Below are positions 26,085-34,561 of a stretch of DNA of 64,000 nucleotides, one piece after another. The position numbers were made by a program, and so were the translations under genes. Where the stretch lies: contig NZ_JAGGPN010000028.1 of the NCBI RefSeq assembly GCF_018613795.1, forward strand, positions 1-64,000, written 5' to 3'. Positions within the stretch are counted from its first letter, which is position 1, and the number at the start of each line of letters is the position of its first letter. The notes beneath the pieces were generated by a model that saw nothing but the letters and a program-made list of their open reading frames with translations, ran no database searches and had not been told where the DNA came from. Source of the DNA: Arthrobacter sp. ISL-65 (lineage in GTDB: Bacteria; Actinomycetota; Actinomycetes; Actinomycetales; Micrococcaceae).

Positions 26085-26262
26085 GGGAACGCCTGCATCC
26101 GGTGGCGCATTTCGTCGACACCGCGCATGTACGTGACGAGTTCGTCTCCCGGGGCGAGGAACGCTGGGGTATCCGGCCGACTCCGGCTCCGGGAGGCGTG
26201 CCCGTGAAGATGACGTCGTTGCCCTTCTGGACCTGTTCGCCGTTGGCACGGATCTTCCCCGG
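26081..26262 (-). pseudogene. C-terminal relic of a fumarylacetoacetate hydrolase-family gene
   Basis: On the minus strand one frame reads GKIRANGEQVQKGNDVIFTG and TPPGAGVGR, then after a one-base shift a second frame reads PAFLAPGDELVTYMRGVDEM followed by RHRMQAFP and a stop at 26081. DVIFTGTP..G.G and the FL.PGD segment are hallmarks of the FAH C-terminal domain. The catalytic N-terminal part is missing and the fragment is squeezed between two glucan genes, overlapping the glucodextranase stop. It is a remnant of a gene that once occupied this site. Confidence 0.65.
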
Positions 26263-26347
26263 ACGTAAGCCATTGACCACCGATTCTTCTGGAACAAGAC
26301 TTTCAGTGGGCCAGCAGCCCGCCACCGTCGACCAGGAGGAGCCAGCG

Positions 26348-28123
26348 ATGACCACCCAGGAAACCGAGGCAGAAGCGGCCTACCGGGCCGGCAGGGAATG
26401 GTTCAAGAGCGCGGTGGTGTACCAGATCTACCCACGCAGCTTCGCGGATTCCGATGGCGACGGCATCGGCGACCTCCGCGGGATCATCGGCAAGCTCGAC
26501 TACCTGAAAAAGCTGGGGGTCGACGTCGTCTGGCTGTCCCCGGTGTACCGCTCGCCGCAGGATGACAACGGCTACGACATCAGCGACTACCGCGACATCG
26601 ATCCCGTGTTCGGCGACCTGTTAACCCTCGACGAACTGCTGGACGGCCTGCATTCGCGGGACATGAAGCTGGTGATGGACCTCGTGGTGAACCACACCTC
26701 GGACGAGCACCCCTGGTTCGTGGAGTCCCGCTCCAGCAAGGACAATCCGAAGCGGGACTGGTACTGGTGGCGGCCGCCGCGCGAAGGCGCCGGGCCGGGT
26801 GCACCCGGTCCCGGAATGCCCGGTGCGGAGCCAAACAACTGGGGCTCTGCGTTCTCGGGGCCGGCCTGGGAGTATGACGCCGAGACGGGGGAGTACTACC
26901 TGCACCTGTTCTCCAGGAAGCAGCCGGACCTTAACTGGGAAAACCCGCAGGTGCGGGCCGCCGTGTACGACATGATGAACTGGTGGCTGGACCGCGGCGT
27001 GGACGGCTTCCGGATGGATGTCATCAATTTTATTTCCAAGGAGCAGTCGCTGCCGGACGGTCCGCAGGCTGAAGGGATGCTCTACGGCGACGGCGGCCCG
27101 CACTTCATCTGCGGACCGCGCATCCACGAGTTCCTCCAGGAGATGCACCAGGAAGTCTTCGCGGGGCGGGACAAGGACCTGCTGACCGTGGGCGAGATGC
27201 CGGGCGTCACCGTCGAGGACGCCGCCCTCTTCACCGATCCCGGCCGCGGGGAGGTGGACATGGTGTTCCAGTTCGAGCACGTGGCCCTCGACCAGGAGGG
27301 CGGCAACAAATGGCGGCCCAAGAAGCTGCTGCTCACCGACCTCAAGAAGTCCCTGGGCCGCTGGCAGGAAGGGCTTGCCGGGCGCGGCTGGAACAGCCTC
27401 TACTGGGGCAACCACGACCAGGCCCGTGCCGTCTCCAGATTCGGCGACGACGGCCAGCACCGGGAGCTGTCGGCGAAGATGCTTGCCGCAGTCCTGCACC
27501 TGCACCGCGGCACGCCGTACGTGTACCAGGGTGAAGAGCTGGGCATGACCAACATGGCGTTCGGCGCCATCAGCGACTACCGCGACATCGAAGTCCTCAA
27601 CCACCACCGTGAGGCCACCACGCACCTGGGCCACACCGACGCGGAGGTTCTCGCTGCCCTGGCGCCGCTGAACCGGGACAACGCGCGGACACCCGTGCAG
27701 TGGGATGCCAGCCGGCATGGCGGCTTCACCACCGGGGCGCCCTGGATTGCCGTGAACCCGAACGCGAACACGATCAACGCCGCCGCCCAGGTTGATGACC
27801 CCGACTCCGTCTACAGCTTCTACCGCAAGGTGATCGCCCTCCGGCACGCGGATCCCGTCGTGGCCTACGGGGATTTCAGCATGCTGCTTCCCGACGACGA
27901 ACACGTCTACGCGTTCAAACGCTCGCTTCCGGAAGCGGAACTGCTGGTGCTGGGCAACTTTTCGGGGACCGGCCGGATGGCGGAGGTCGACGACGGTACC
28001 TGGGTTGATGGCGGCTGGGGAACGGCGGAGCTGGTGCTGGGCAACTATCCGCCGGACCCCGGCGAACTGCAGCCGTTGGGTCTGCGTCCCTGGGAGGTGA
28101 AGGTCTTCCGCCGGAATCTTTAG
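26348..28123 (+). CDS. GH13 alpha-glucosidase (oligo-1,6-glucosidase/dextran glucosidase type)
   Basis: A 591-residue cytoplasmic enzyme that should cleave glucose from isomaltose, isomalto-oligosaccharides or sucrose-like substrates. Signatures: AVVYQIYPRSFADSDGDGIG, region I DLVVNHTS, nucleophile Asp224 in GFRMDV, acid Glu283 in VGEMPG and Asp357 in GNHDQAR. The Val after the nucleophile (MDVIN) is typical of alpha-1,6-acting GH13_31 enzymes. ATG 26348 follows GGAGGAG. A glycine/proline-rich insertion (GAGPGAPGPGMPG) lies in the loop before NNWGS. It follows the glucodextranase gene and may share its control. Confidence 0.9.
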   Translation: MTTQETEAEAAYRAGREWFKSAVVYQIYPRSFADSDGDGIGDLRGIIGKLDYLKKLGVDVVWLSPVYRSPQDDNGYDISDYRDIDPVFGDLLTLDELLDGLHSRDMKLVMDLVVNHTSDEHPWFVESRSSKDNPKRDWYWWRPPREGAGPGAPGPGMPGAEPNNWGSAFSGPAWEYDAETGEYYLHLFSRKQPDLNWENPQVRAAVYDMMNWWLDRGVDGFRMDVINFISKEQSLPDGPQAEGMLYGDGGPHFICGPRIHEFLQEMHQEVFAGRDKDLLTVGEMPGVTVEDAALFTDPGRGEVDMVFQFEHVALDQEGGNKWRPKKLLLTDLKKSLGRWQEGLAGRGWNSLYWGNHDQARAVSRFGDDGQHRELSAKMLAAVLHLHRGTPYVYQGEELGMTNMAFGAISDYRDIEVLNHHREATTHLGHTDAEVLAALAPLNRDNARTPVQWDASRHGGFTTGAPWIAVNPNANTINAAAQVDDPDSVYSFYRKVIALRHADPVVAYGDFSMLLPDDEHVYAFKRSLPEAELLVLGNFSGTGRMAEVDDGTWVDGGWGTAELVLGNYPPDPGELQPLGLRPWEVKVFRRNL

Positions 28124-28151
28124 CAGGGGCGCGGGGCCCGCCGGCCCTAGG

Positions 28152-29846
28152 TCAGGGCGCCAGGCGGTCGCCGGGCCGGTGGACTCGGAACCAGCGGTGG
28201 CCGTACCGTCCCAGCTCAACGGTGAACCCGCCGTCGGCCTCCAACGGAACGTTTCCGCCGTCGAACAGGTCCAGGAGGATCGCGTCCCTGAAGGCCTGGG
28301 GCGGACTGTCCCCGGATCCAACGTTGGCGGTGACCTTGACCGGCGCCTCACCGAAGTTGTGCAGCAGCACCACGGTGGCCTCCGCTGAGCTGCAGCGGTG
28401 CGCAAACACGGCCGGCTCCGGCTGTTCGAGCACGGCGAACTCGCCCCAGCCCAGCTCCGGGGATTCGCGGTACCGCTGGATGAGCGTGACCATGAAGTTC
28501 CACAGCGACTCGGGGTCCCGTTTGGCGCTGGCCGCGTTGACCTTTTCCGGGCCATACTCCCCGCGGGGCAGCGGGACCACCAGCTCGGACACCTTGGCAC
28601 TCGAGAAGCCGCCGTTCTTTTCGTCGTTCCATTGCATGGGCGTGCGGACGGCGGCGCGGCCCTTCTGCCGCAGGTCCTCGCCCATGCCGATCTCCTCGCC
28701 GTAGAAGAGCACCGGTGTGCCGGGCAGGGAGAACATCAGGGAGTAGACCATCCGGATCCGGTCGGCGTCGCCGTCCAGCATCGGCGGCAGCCGGCGCCGC
28801 AGACCCCGGCCGTAGAGCTGCATGTTCTTGTCCGGTCCGAACGCGGCGAAAACCTCCTCCCGCTCGCCGTCGCTGAGCTTGTCCAGCGTGAGCTCGTCAT
28901 GGTTGCGCACGAACATCGCCCAGTGGTTGTCAGGGTGCAGCCGGGGGCGCGTCTTCAGCGTCTCGGCCAGCGGCCGGGCGTCCTGTCGGGCGAGCGAGAG
29001 GTAAATGTGCTGCATGGACATGAAGTCGAACTGCATGTTCAGCTCGTTGCCTTCGGCGCCGCCGAAATACTCCAGCTGGTCCTTGTACGGAAGGTTCACC
29101 TCCCCCAGCAGCACCGCGCCGCCGTTGCGCCGGTTGACGAAGCTGCGCAGGGCGCTGAGGTAATCATGCGGATCGATGTTGGCCGCCTCGTCCTTGGGCG
29201 CACCGAGGGTCTCAAGGAAGAACGGCACCGCATCCAGCCGGAAACCATCGAGCCCGAGCTCCAGCCAGAGGCCCATGGCCTTGGCGATCTCGTTGCGCAC
29301 CTTGGGGTTGGTGACGTTAAGGTCCGGCTGGTGCTCCATGAACATGTGCAGGTACCACTCGCCGGTGGCATCGTCCTGCGTCCAGATGGAGGTCTGTTCG
29401 CCCGGGAACACCACTTCGGAGGACGTGTCCGGCGGCGGATCGCTCCGCCAGACGTAGTAGTCCCGGTACGGGTTGTCCACGGACTTGCGGGCCTCGACGA
29501 ACCAGGGGTGCTGGTTGGAGGTGTGGTTGACCACGAAGTCGGCGATCACCCGGATGCCGCGATCCTTCGCGGTGCGGATGAACTCGACAAAGTCGCCCAA
29601 CGTGCCGAGCCGGCGGTCGACGTCGAAGAAGTCCGTCACGTCGTAGCCGTCGTCGCGGTCCGGGGACGGGTAGAACGGCATGAGCCAGATGCAGTTCACG
29701 CCCAGCGCCGCCAGGTAGTCCACGCGCTGGGTCAGGCCACTGAAATCACCGGTGCCGTCGCCGTCGTGGTCAAAGAAGGTTTCCACGTCCAGGCAGTAGA
29801 TGACGGCGGTTTTCCACCACAGGTCCGATGTCTCCGCGATGTTCAT
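28152..29846 (-). CDS. GH13 trehalose synthase-like alpha-amylase-family protein
   Basis: A 564-residue GH13 protein with the trehalose-synthase-like N-terminus (AVIYCLDVETFFDHDGDGTG; MPFYPSPDRDDGYDV), region I DFVVNHTS, the nucleophile motif GFRLDAV, an acid motif LLGEVN and RNHDEL. It resembles TreS but departs from it around the LLGEVNLPYKDQLEYFG segment, so maltose-trehalose interconversion is not certain. It starts with ATG overlapping the stop of the LLM oxidoreductase gene (ATGA), so the two form one operon running away from the ligase gene. It is convergent with the GH13 gene at 26348. Confidence 0.82.
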   Translation of the reverse strand: MNIAETSDLWWKTAVIYCLDVETFFDHDGDGTGDFSGLTQRVDYLAALGVNCIWLMPFYPSPDRDDGYDVTDFFDVDRRLGTLGDFVEFIRTAKDRGIRVIADFVVNHTSNQHPWFVEARKSVDNPYRDYYVWRSDPPPDTSSEVVFPGEQTSIWTQDDATGEWYLHMFMEHQPDLNVTNPKVRNEIAKAMGLWLELGLDGFRLDAVPFFLETLGAPKDEAANIDPHDYLSALRSFVNRRNGGAVLLGEVNLPYKDQLEYFGGAEGNELNMQFDFMSMQHIYLSLARQDARPLAETLKTRPRLHPDNHWAMFVRNHDELTLDKLSDGEREEVFAAFGPDKNMQLYGRGLRRRLPPMLDGDADRIRMVYSLMFSLPGTPVLFYGEEIGMGEDLRQKGRAAVRTPMQWNDEKNGGFSSAKVSELVVPLPRGEYGPEKVNAASAKRDPESLWNFMVTLIQRYRESPELGWGEFAVLEQPEPAVFAHRCSSAEATVVLLHNFGEAPVKVTANVGSGDSPPQAFRDAILLDLFDGGNVPLEADGGFTVELGRYGHRWFRVHRPGDRLAP

Positions 29847-30814
29847 GCCACCGGCACCTTCCGCAGCTGCGGCAGGACGCTGCCCGCGAAGGCGTCGATG
29901 AACGGCGCCTGGTCTTGCCCCACAAAGTGGAGGTACAGCTCGTCGAAGCCGAGGTCCAGATACTCGCCCAGCCATTGCACGTGGCGGTCCAGGCTGGCGG
30001 ACACGTTCACCGTTTTCCGGACCTGGGCCTCCCCGACGTCGGCGCTGACGCCGTCGAAGTGCGCCGCCGTCGGCAGGTCCCAGGGGATGGGCGGGGCGAA
30101 GACGTTCGAACGCCACTGGTCCAGGGCAATGGCGACGGCGTCCTCCTCCCGCGGAGCCCAGGACAGGTGGATCTGCAGCACCGCCTTCCCTTTGCCGCCT
30201 TCGGCCCGGTACGCCGCCAGCATTTCGGTGAGCTTTTCGGCCGGCTGGTTCACCGTTACCAGGCCGTCTGCCCAGCCGGCGGCGCGGCGGGCGGTCTCCA
30301 CGCTGATGGCCGGCGCGATCAGGGGCGGCGGTGGCGACGGCACATCCCAGATCCGTGCCTGCTCCACGGTGACCAGGCCGTGGTGCGTCACCTCCTCGCC
30401 CGCGTGCAGCCGGCGGATGACGTCCACGCACTCCTCCAGCCTTTGCTGCCGGGTTTCCTTCAGCGGCCAGGGGTCGCCGGTGACGTGCTCGTTCATGTTC
30501 TCGCCGCTGCCCGGAGCCATCCAGAACCGGCCGGGAAACATGGATGCCAGCGTGGCCGAGGCGTGGGCGATGATGGCCGGGTGGTACCGCTGTCCCGGCG
30601 CGGTGACCACGCCGAAGCGCAGGCTGGTGCTGGCGAGGGCAGCCCCGAGCCAGGACCACGCGAACCCCGAGTGCCCCTGCCGCGCCGACCACGGTTCGAT
30701 GTGGTCCGAGCACATGGCGGCGTCGAAGCCGGCCTCCTCGGCACGTTGGACGTCCTTCAGGAGCTGGCCGGGGCTGATCTGTTCGTGCGATGCGTGGAAA
30801 CCGATAGCTGCCAT
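29843..30814 (-). CDS. LLM-class flavin-dependent oxidoreductase (TIGR03885-like)
   Basis: A 323-residue TIM-barrel luciferase-like protein using FMN or F420. The N-terminus GFHASHEQISPGQLLKDVQR and the segment FPGRFWMAPGSGENMNEH are typical of the subgroup commonly found beside trehalose-synthase-like genes, as here. The actual substrate of the subgroup is not known to me. It is translationally coupled to the GH13 gene downstream through a 4-nt overlap. Its start is divergent from the DNA ligase gene 80 nt away. Confidence 0.82.
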   Translation of the reverse strand: MAAIGFHASHEQISPGQLLKDVQRAEEAGFDAAMCSDHIEPWSARQGHSGFAWSWLGAALASTSLRFGVVTAPGQRYHPAIIAHASATLASMFPGRFWMAPGSGENMNEHVTGDPWPLKETRQQRLEECVDVIRRLHAGEEVTHHGLVTVEQARIWDVPSPPPPLIAPAISVETARRAAGWADGLVTVNQPAEKLTEMLAAYRAEGGKGKAVLQIHLSWAPREEDAVAIALDQWRSNVFAPPIPWDLPTAAHFDGVSADVGEAQVRKTVNVSASLDRHVQWLGEYLDLGFDELYLHFVGQDQAPFIDAFAGSVLPQLRKVPVA

Positions 30815-30894
30815 CGTTAATGTCTACCGGGGGGCGGTGGTCATGTCGAGGGTGGGGGTGGCGCCCGGGCGGGTGCCGGGCAAGAATGGGGCCT

Positions 30895-31962
30895 ATGCAG
30901 CTGCCGGTCATGCCCCCCGTCGCCCCCATGCTGGCCAAATCGGTCGGCGCCATCCCCGAAGGCCGCCTGAGCTACGAGCCCAAGTGGGATGGATTCCGCT
31001 CCATCATCTTCCGCGACGGCGACGACGTGGAGATCGGCAGCCGCAACGAGAAGCCGATGACGCGCTACTTCCCCGAGCTCGTGGAGGCGCTGAAGGCCAA
31101 CCTGCCGCCCAAATGCGTGCTCGACGGCGAGATCATCCTGGTGGGCTCCTCCGGGGACCGGCTGGACTTCGACGCCCTGCAGCAGCGGATCCACCCCGCC
31201 GCCAGCAGGGTCAAGATGCTCTCCGAGCAGACGCCGGCGAAGTTCGTGGCGTTTGATCTGCTGGCCCTCGGCGACGAAGACTTCAGCGGCCGTCCCTTCG
31301 CGGAGCGACGCGCGGCCCTGGAACAGGCCTTCGCCTCCGCCAGCGCCCCGGTCCACCTGACGGCCGCCACGCAGGATCCGGAGCTGGCCGGAAAGTGGTT
31401 CCACCAGTTCGAGGGCGCCGGCCTGGACGGGATCATTGCCAAGCCGCTGGACGGGCCGTACCAGCCGGACAAGCGTGTGATGTTCAAGATCAAGCACGAA
31501 CGGACCGCCGACTGCGTCCTGGCCGGCTACCGCGTGCACAAGAGCGGTCCGGACACGATCGGGTCGCTGCTGCTGGGCCTGTACAAGCCCGACGGCGAAC
31601 TCGCCAGCGTGGGCGTGGTGGGGGCGTTTCCCATGAAGCGGCGCAAGGAGCTTTTCGAGGAACTCCAGCCCCTGGTCACCAGTTTCGACGAGCACCCGTG
31701 GGCCTGGGCGAAGCAGGAGGAGGGCGCCCGGACACCCCGCAACGCGGAGGGCAGCCGGTGGAGCGCGGGGAAGGACCTGTCCTTCACGCCTTTGAGGCCC
31801 GAACGGGTGCTGGAAGTGAAATACGACCACATGGAAGGCGAGCGGTTCCGCCACACGGCGCAGTTCGTGCGCTGGCGCCCGGACCGGGACCCGGAGTCCT
31901 GTAACTATGAACAGCTCGAGGAACCGGTGAAGTTCGACCTCGCCGAGGTGCTCGCCACCTGA
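30895..31962 (+). CDS. ATP-dependent DNA ligase (LigC type)
   Basis: Seals DNA nicks through an enzyme-adenylate. The adenylated lysine is Lys30 in EPKWDGFR, followed by SRNEKPMTRY (motif Ia region), LDGEI (motif III), DGIIAKPLDGPY (motif IV) and MFKIKHERTADCV (motif V). The 355-residue enzyme has only the nucleotidyltransferase and OB-fold domains, like mycobacterial LigC, which acts in back-up repair. It starts at ATG 30895; an open frame to 30820 is non-homologous. No ku or primase gene is adjacent. A bidirectional terminator follows. Confidence 0.9.
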   Translation: MQLPVMPPVAPMLAKSVGAIPEGRLSYEPKWDGFRSIIFRDGDDVEIGSRNEKPMTRYFPELVEALKANLPPKCVLDGEIILVGSSGDRLDFDALQQRIHPAASRVKMLSEQTPAKFVAFDLLALGDEDFSGRPFAERRAALEQAFASASAPVHLTAATQDPELAGKWFHQFEGAGLDGIIAKPLDGPYQPDKRVMFKIKHERTADCVLAGYRVHKSGPDTIGSLLLGLYKPDGELASVGVVGAFPMKRRKELFEELQPLVTSFDEHPWAWAKQEEGARTPRNAEGSRWSAGKDLSFTPLRPERVLEVKYDHMEGERFRHTAQFVRWRPDRDPESCNYEQLEEPVKFDLAEVLAT

Positions 31963-31977
31963 TCGCTGTTTAAACCC

Positions 31978-32020
31978 CGACGGCGGTCCGCCCCCTACCG
32001 AAAGGGGCGGACCGCCGTCG
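31978..32020. terminator. Bidirectional terminator between ligase and MHS transporter genes
   Basis: A perfect 17-bp stem (CGACGGCGGTCCGCCCC and its complement) with a 9-nt loop lies between two convergent stops at 31962 and 32047. On the plus strand it is followed by TCGTATTGGTTTG. Confidence 0.8.
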
Positions 32021-32046
32021 TCGTATTGGTTTGCCTGAGCCCCGGG

Positions 32047-33366
32047 CTACTTGAGCCCGAGCTCCTTGGTGGGAACCTTGAAGGTTTCCTTGGCCGTCAG
32101 GGCCGAGATGGCGGCGATGCCGCAAATGATCGCGGTGAAGATGCTGATCTGAACCCAGCCGCCGGGCTTGATGCCGCCCATGGCCGCGACGATGGCCGGG
32201 GCGAAGCCTGCCATGAGGAAGCCGAGCTGGGTGCCGATGGCCAGGCCGGAGAAGCGGACCTTGGTGCTGAACATTTCGGCGTAGAAGGACGGCCAGACGG
32301 CGTTGGATGCTGCGTAGCCGCAGGAGAAGAATCCGATGGCCGCGAGGAACATCAGCGGGACGTTGCCGGACTCGAGGCTCAGCAGGAACACCGGCGTGAG
32401 GATGGCGCTGGCCACGGCGCCGTAGATGAAGACGGGCTTGCGGCCGATCCGGTCCGACAGCCTGCCGAACAGGGGCTGGGTGCCGAGGGCCACGAGGTTC
32501 GCTCCGACCACGAGCCACAGGGTGGTGGTGCCGTCCACGCCGGCAACGGTCTTGGCGTAGCTGATGGCCAGGGTGCCGAAGACAGTGGAAACGGCGGCGA
32601 TGAAGGCGCAGGCGACAACGCGGAGGACGTCGCGCCAGTGGTGCTTCAGCAGATCGGCTACAGGCAGCTTGGCGATCTGGGCGGACTTCTGGGCTTCCGC
32701 GAATGCGGGCGGCTCGTGCAGCGTGCGCCGGATGAAGAATGCCACCACGACAATCGCGGCGCTGAGCCAGAACGGGATGCGCCAGCCGATGCCGTACTTG
32801 ACTTCATCAGGCAGGGCAAGCACGGGGATGAAGGCGAGGGCGGCGAGGATCTGGCCGCCCTGGGTACCGGTGAGGGTCCAGGAGGTGAAGAAGGAGCGCT
32901 GGTTGTCCGGAGCGTGTTCCAGGGTCATGGAGGAGGCGCCGGCCTGCTCGCCCGCTGCGGACAGGCCCTGGCAGAGGCGGGCCAGCACCAGCAGCGCGGG
33001 GGCCCACCAACCGACGGTGTTGAAGTCCGGCAGGCAGCCGATGACGAAGGTGGAGGCGCCCATCAGCACCAGGGTGAACATGAGGACCTTCTGGCGGCCC
33101 ACCCGGTCACCGAAGTGGCCCAGGATGACGGCGCCGATGGGCCGTGCGATGTAAGCGAAGCCAAACGTCGCGAAGGACATGATGGCGGCATTGGCGTCAG
33201 CGTTAGGGAAAAACACGTGCGGGAAGATCAGTGCGGCTGCCGAGCCGAAAATAAAGAAGTCGTAGTACTCGACGGCGCTGCCGAGGAAGCTGGCAAGGGC
33301 TGCCTTCTTCGGTGTCCCGGCCGGGGCAACAGTGCCCGGCGTCGTGGACGGGATTGTCTGGCTCAT
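32047..33366 (-). CDS. MHS-family major facilitator (shikimate/aromatic acid transporter-like)
   Basis: A 439-residue, 12-helix metabolite:H+ symporter. It has the MHS-type N-terminus (FLGSAVEYYDFFIFGSAAAL), the loop 2-3 motif GHFGDRVGRQKVL and a matching motif GRLSDRIGRKPVF after helix 8. ShiA and related proteins of this subfamily import shikimate, quinate or protocatechuate. Position supports that role: it is divergent from an IclR gene, and shikimate dehydrogenase-like, dehydroshikimate dehydratase-like and pca genes follow. The substrate is inferred from context. Confidence 0.88.
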   Translation of the reverse strand: MSQTIPSTTPGTVAPAGTPKKAALASFLGSAVEYYDFFIFGSAAALIFPHVFFPNADANAAIMSFATFGFAYIARPIGAVILGHFGDRVGRQKVLMFTLVLMGASTFVIGCLPDFNTVGWWAPALLVLARLCQGLSAAGEQAGASSMTLEHAPDNQRSFFTSWTLTGTQGGQILAALAFIPVLALPDEVKYGIGWRIPFWLSAAIVVVAFFIRRTLHEPPAFAEAQKSAQIAKLPVADLLKHHWRDVLRVVACAFIAAVSTVFGTLAISYAKTVAGVDGTTTLWLVVGANLVALGTQPLFGRLSDRIGRKPVFIYGAVASAILTPVFLLSLESGNVPLMFLAAIGFFSCGYAASNAVWPSFYAEMFSTKVRFSGLAIGTQLGFLMAGFAPAIVAAMGGIKPGGWVQISIFTAIICGIAAISALTAKETFKVPTKELGLK

Positions 33367-33484
33367 GGTGTTCCTTCAGTGTGACGACATTGTCGCGGAT
33401 GTATCGGGAGGATCGCAGCCGCCGTCCTTGTAGGGGAAAGGGGCGGCTGGAGGTCCTTGGAAAGACCCGGACTAAGTAGCCGCA

Positions 33485-33579
33485 TGGTGAGAGCTACTTG
33501 TGCGATACAGCAACTATGACTGTGAGGGCAGTCACCTGTCAAGAAACTTGCCCACGATCTAGAAATAGCTCTCACATTG
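33485..33579. promoter_or_regulatory. Paired inverted IclR-type operator candidates
   Basis: GTGAGAGCTA at 33487-33496 and its exact complement TAGCTCTCAC at 33566-33575 face each other across 69 nt between the divergent MHS transporter and IclR genes. Extended comparison gives a common TGAGAGCTAyTT in each. One copy lies about 120 nt from the transporter start and the other 20 nt from the regulator start, a good layout for joint repression by IclR dimers. Confidence 0.6.
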
Positions 33580-33594
33580 TGGCAACATCGAGGT

Positions 33595-34425
33595 ATGAGT
33601 GTGAAGGAAGCCACAGGCGGCAATGCGGCCGCAGATACCCCCGCCGAAGAAACAAAGCCCGCAAAGGGGGAATCCCGCACCGACATGGTGGGCAAGGCGC
33701 TGGGCCTGCTGGTCCTGTTGGGGGACGAGCCCCGCGGGGCCAGTGCGGCGGAGCTTTCCCGCCGCGCCGACCTTCCCTTCAGCACCACCTACCGGCTCCT
33801 GGGCTCGCTCACCCGCGACGGGTTTGTGGATTACGAGCCGGACGGCCGCCGGTATCACCTCGGCCTGCGCATCTTCCAGCTGGGCCAGCGGGTCTCCAGC
33901 CACCACGGCTTTGCCGGTACGGCACTGCCCATCCTGCGCCGGGTCACCGAAGAGACGGGGGAGGCCACTATCCTGTCCGTCCGCGACGGCATCCACCACC
34001 TCACCGTGAACAAGGTGGACGGCCCGCAGACCTTCCGGGTCACGAGCGACCCCGGGCACCTCGGCGCGCTCCACACCACCTCCGTCGGCAAGGCGCTCGT
34101 CGCCTTTGCCGAGGACGAGGACCGCGAACGGCTGCTCGAGGAGCTCCCGCTGGAGCCGCTGACCAGCCTGTCCATCACCGGCCGGGACGCCTTCCGCGCC
34201 GAGATCGAGAAGGTCCGGCGGCAGGGGTACGCGGTCATGGATGAGGAGAACGAGCTGGGTATGCGGGCGGTGGCGGTGCCGGTCTTCAATTCGCAAGGCA
34301 TCGCCTTCGCCTCCCTGGCCACCGCCGTGCCGGTATTCCGGCTCAGTATGGAGCAGCTTGTGGCGCTGGTTCCCCTGCTGCAGGCGGCCGCCGTGGAGCT
34401 TTCCGCCCGCCTGCCCCAGCGCTAA
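33595..34425 (+). CDS. IclR-family regulator of the shikimate/quinate genes
   Basis: A 276-residue IclR protein with a winged helix at about residues 30-85 (ASAAELSRRADLPFSTTYRL) and a C-terminal ligand-binding GAF-like domain (GALHTTSVGKALVAFAEDED; YAVMDEENELGMRAVAVP). It is divergent from the aromatic-acid MHS transporter and upstream of the aroE-like/quiC/pca operon, so it is the likely sensor of shikimate, quinate or protocatechuate. ATG 33595 sits directly after CGAGGT, leaving little room for a normal ribosome site. A 20-residue acidic N-terminal tail precedes the HTH. Confidence 0.87.
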   Translation: MSVKEATGGNAAADTPAEETKPAKGESRTDMVGKALGLLVLLGDEPRGASAAELSRRADLPFSTTYRLLGSLTRDGFVDYEPDGRRYHLGLRIFQLGQRVSSHHGFAGTALPILRRVTEETGEATILSVRDGIHHLTVNKVDGPQTFRVTSDPGHLGALHTTSVGKALVAFAEDEDRERLLEELPLEPLTSLSITGRDAFRAEIEKVRRQGYAVMDEENELGMRAVAVPVFNSQGIAFASLATAVPVFRLSMEQLVALVPLLQAAAVELSARLPQR

Positions 34426-34432
34426 TTATTTC

Positions 34433-34453
34433 CTTGTTCGCATCTAGAACAAG
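34433..34453. promoter_or_regulatory. Palindromic operator candidate upstream of the shikimate/pca operon
   Basis: Perfect inverted repeat CTTGTTC, 7-nt spacer, GAACAAG, starting 8 nt after the IclR stop and about 110 nt before the aroE-like gene. The GTTC...GAAC core resembles binding sites known for IclR-family regulators. Its sequence differs from the pair at 33485, so a different regulator (possibly PcaR) may bind here. Confidence 0.5.
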
Positions 34454-34561
34454 AGTGCATCATATGAACTTTTCCTGTACTGTTATCCGTATCACCCGGT
34501 CAGCACGGGGCGCAGCAGACGCCCAAGCCGGCCGAGTGCCGTTGTCAAAGGAGCCGCACGC

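Noticed and set aside
28152..30953. Fusion of the trehalose-synthase-like protein with 370 upstream codons
   Set aside because: The upstream part is another frame of the LLM oxidoreductase gene; the ATGA junction at 29843-29846 gives the true start.
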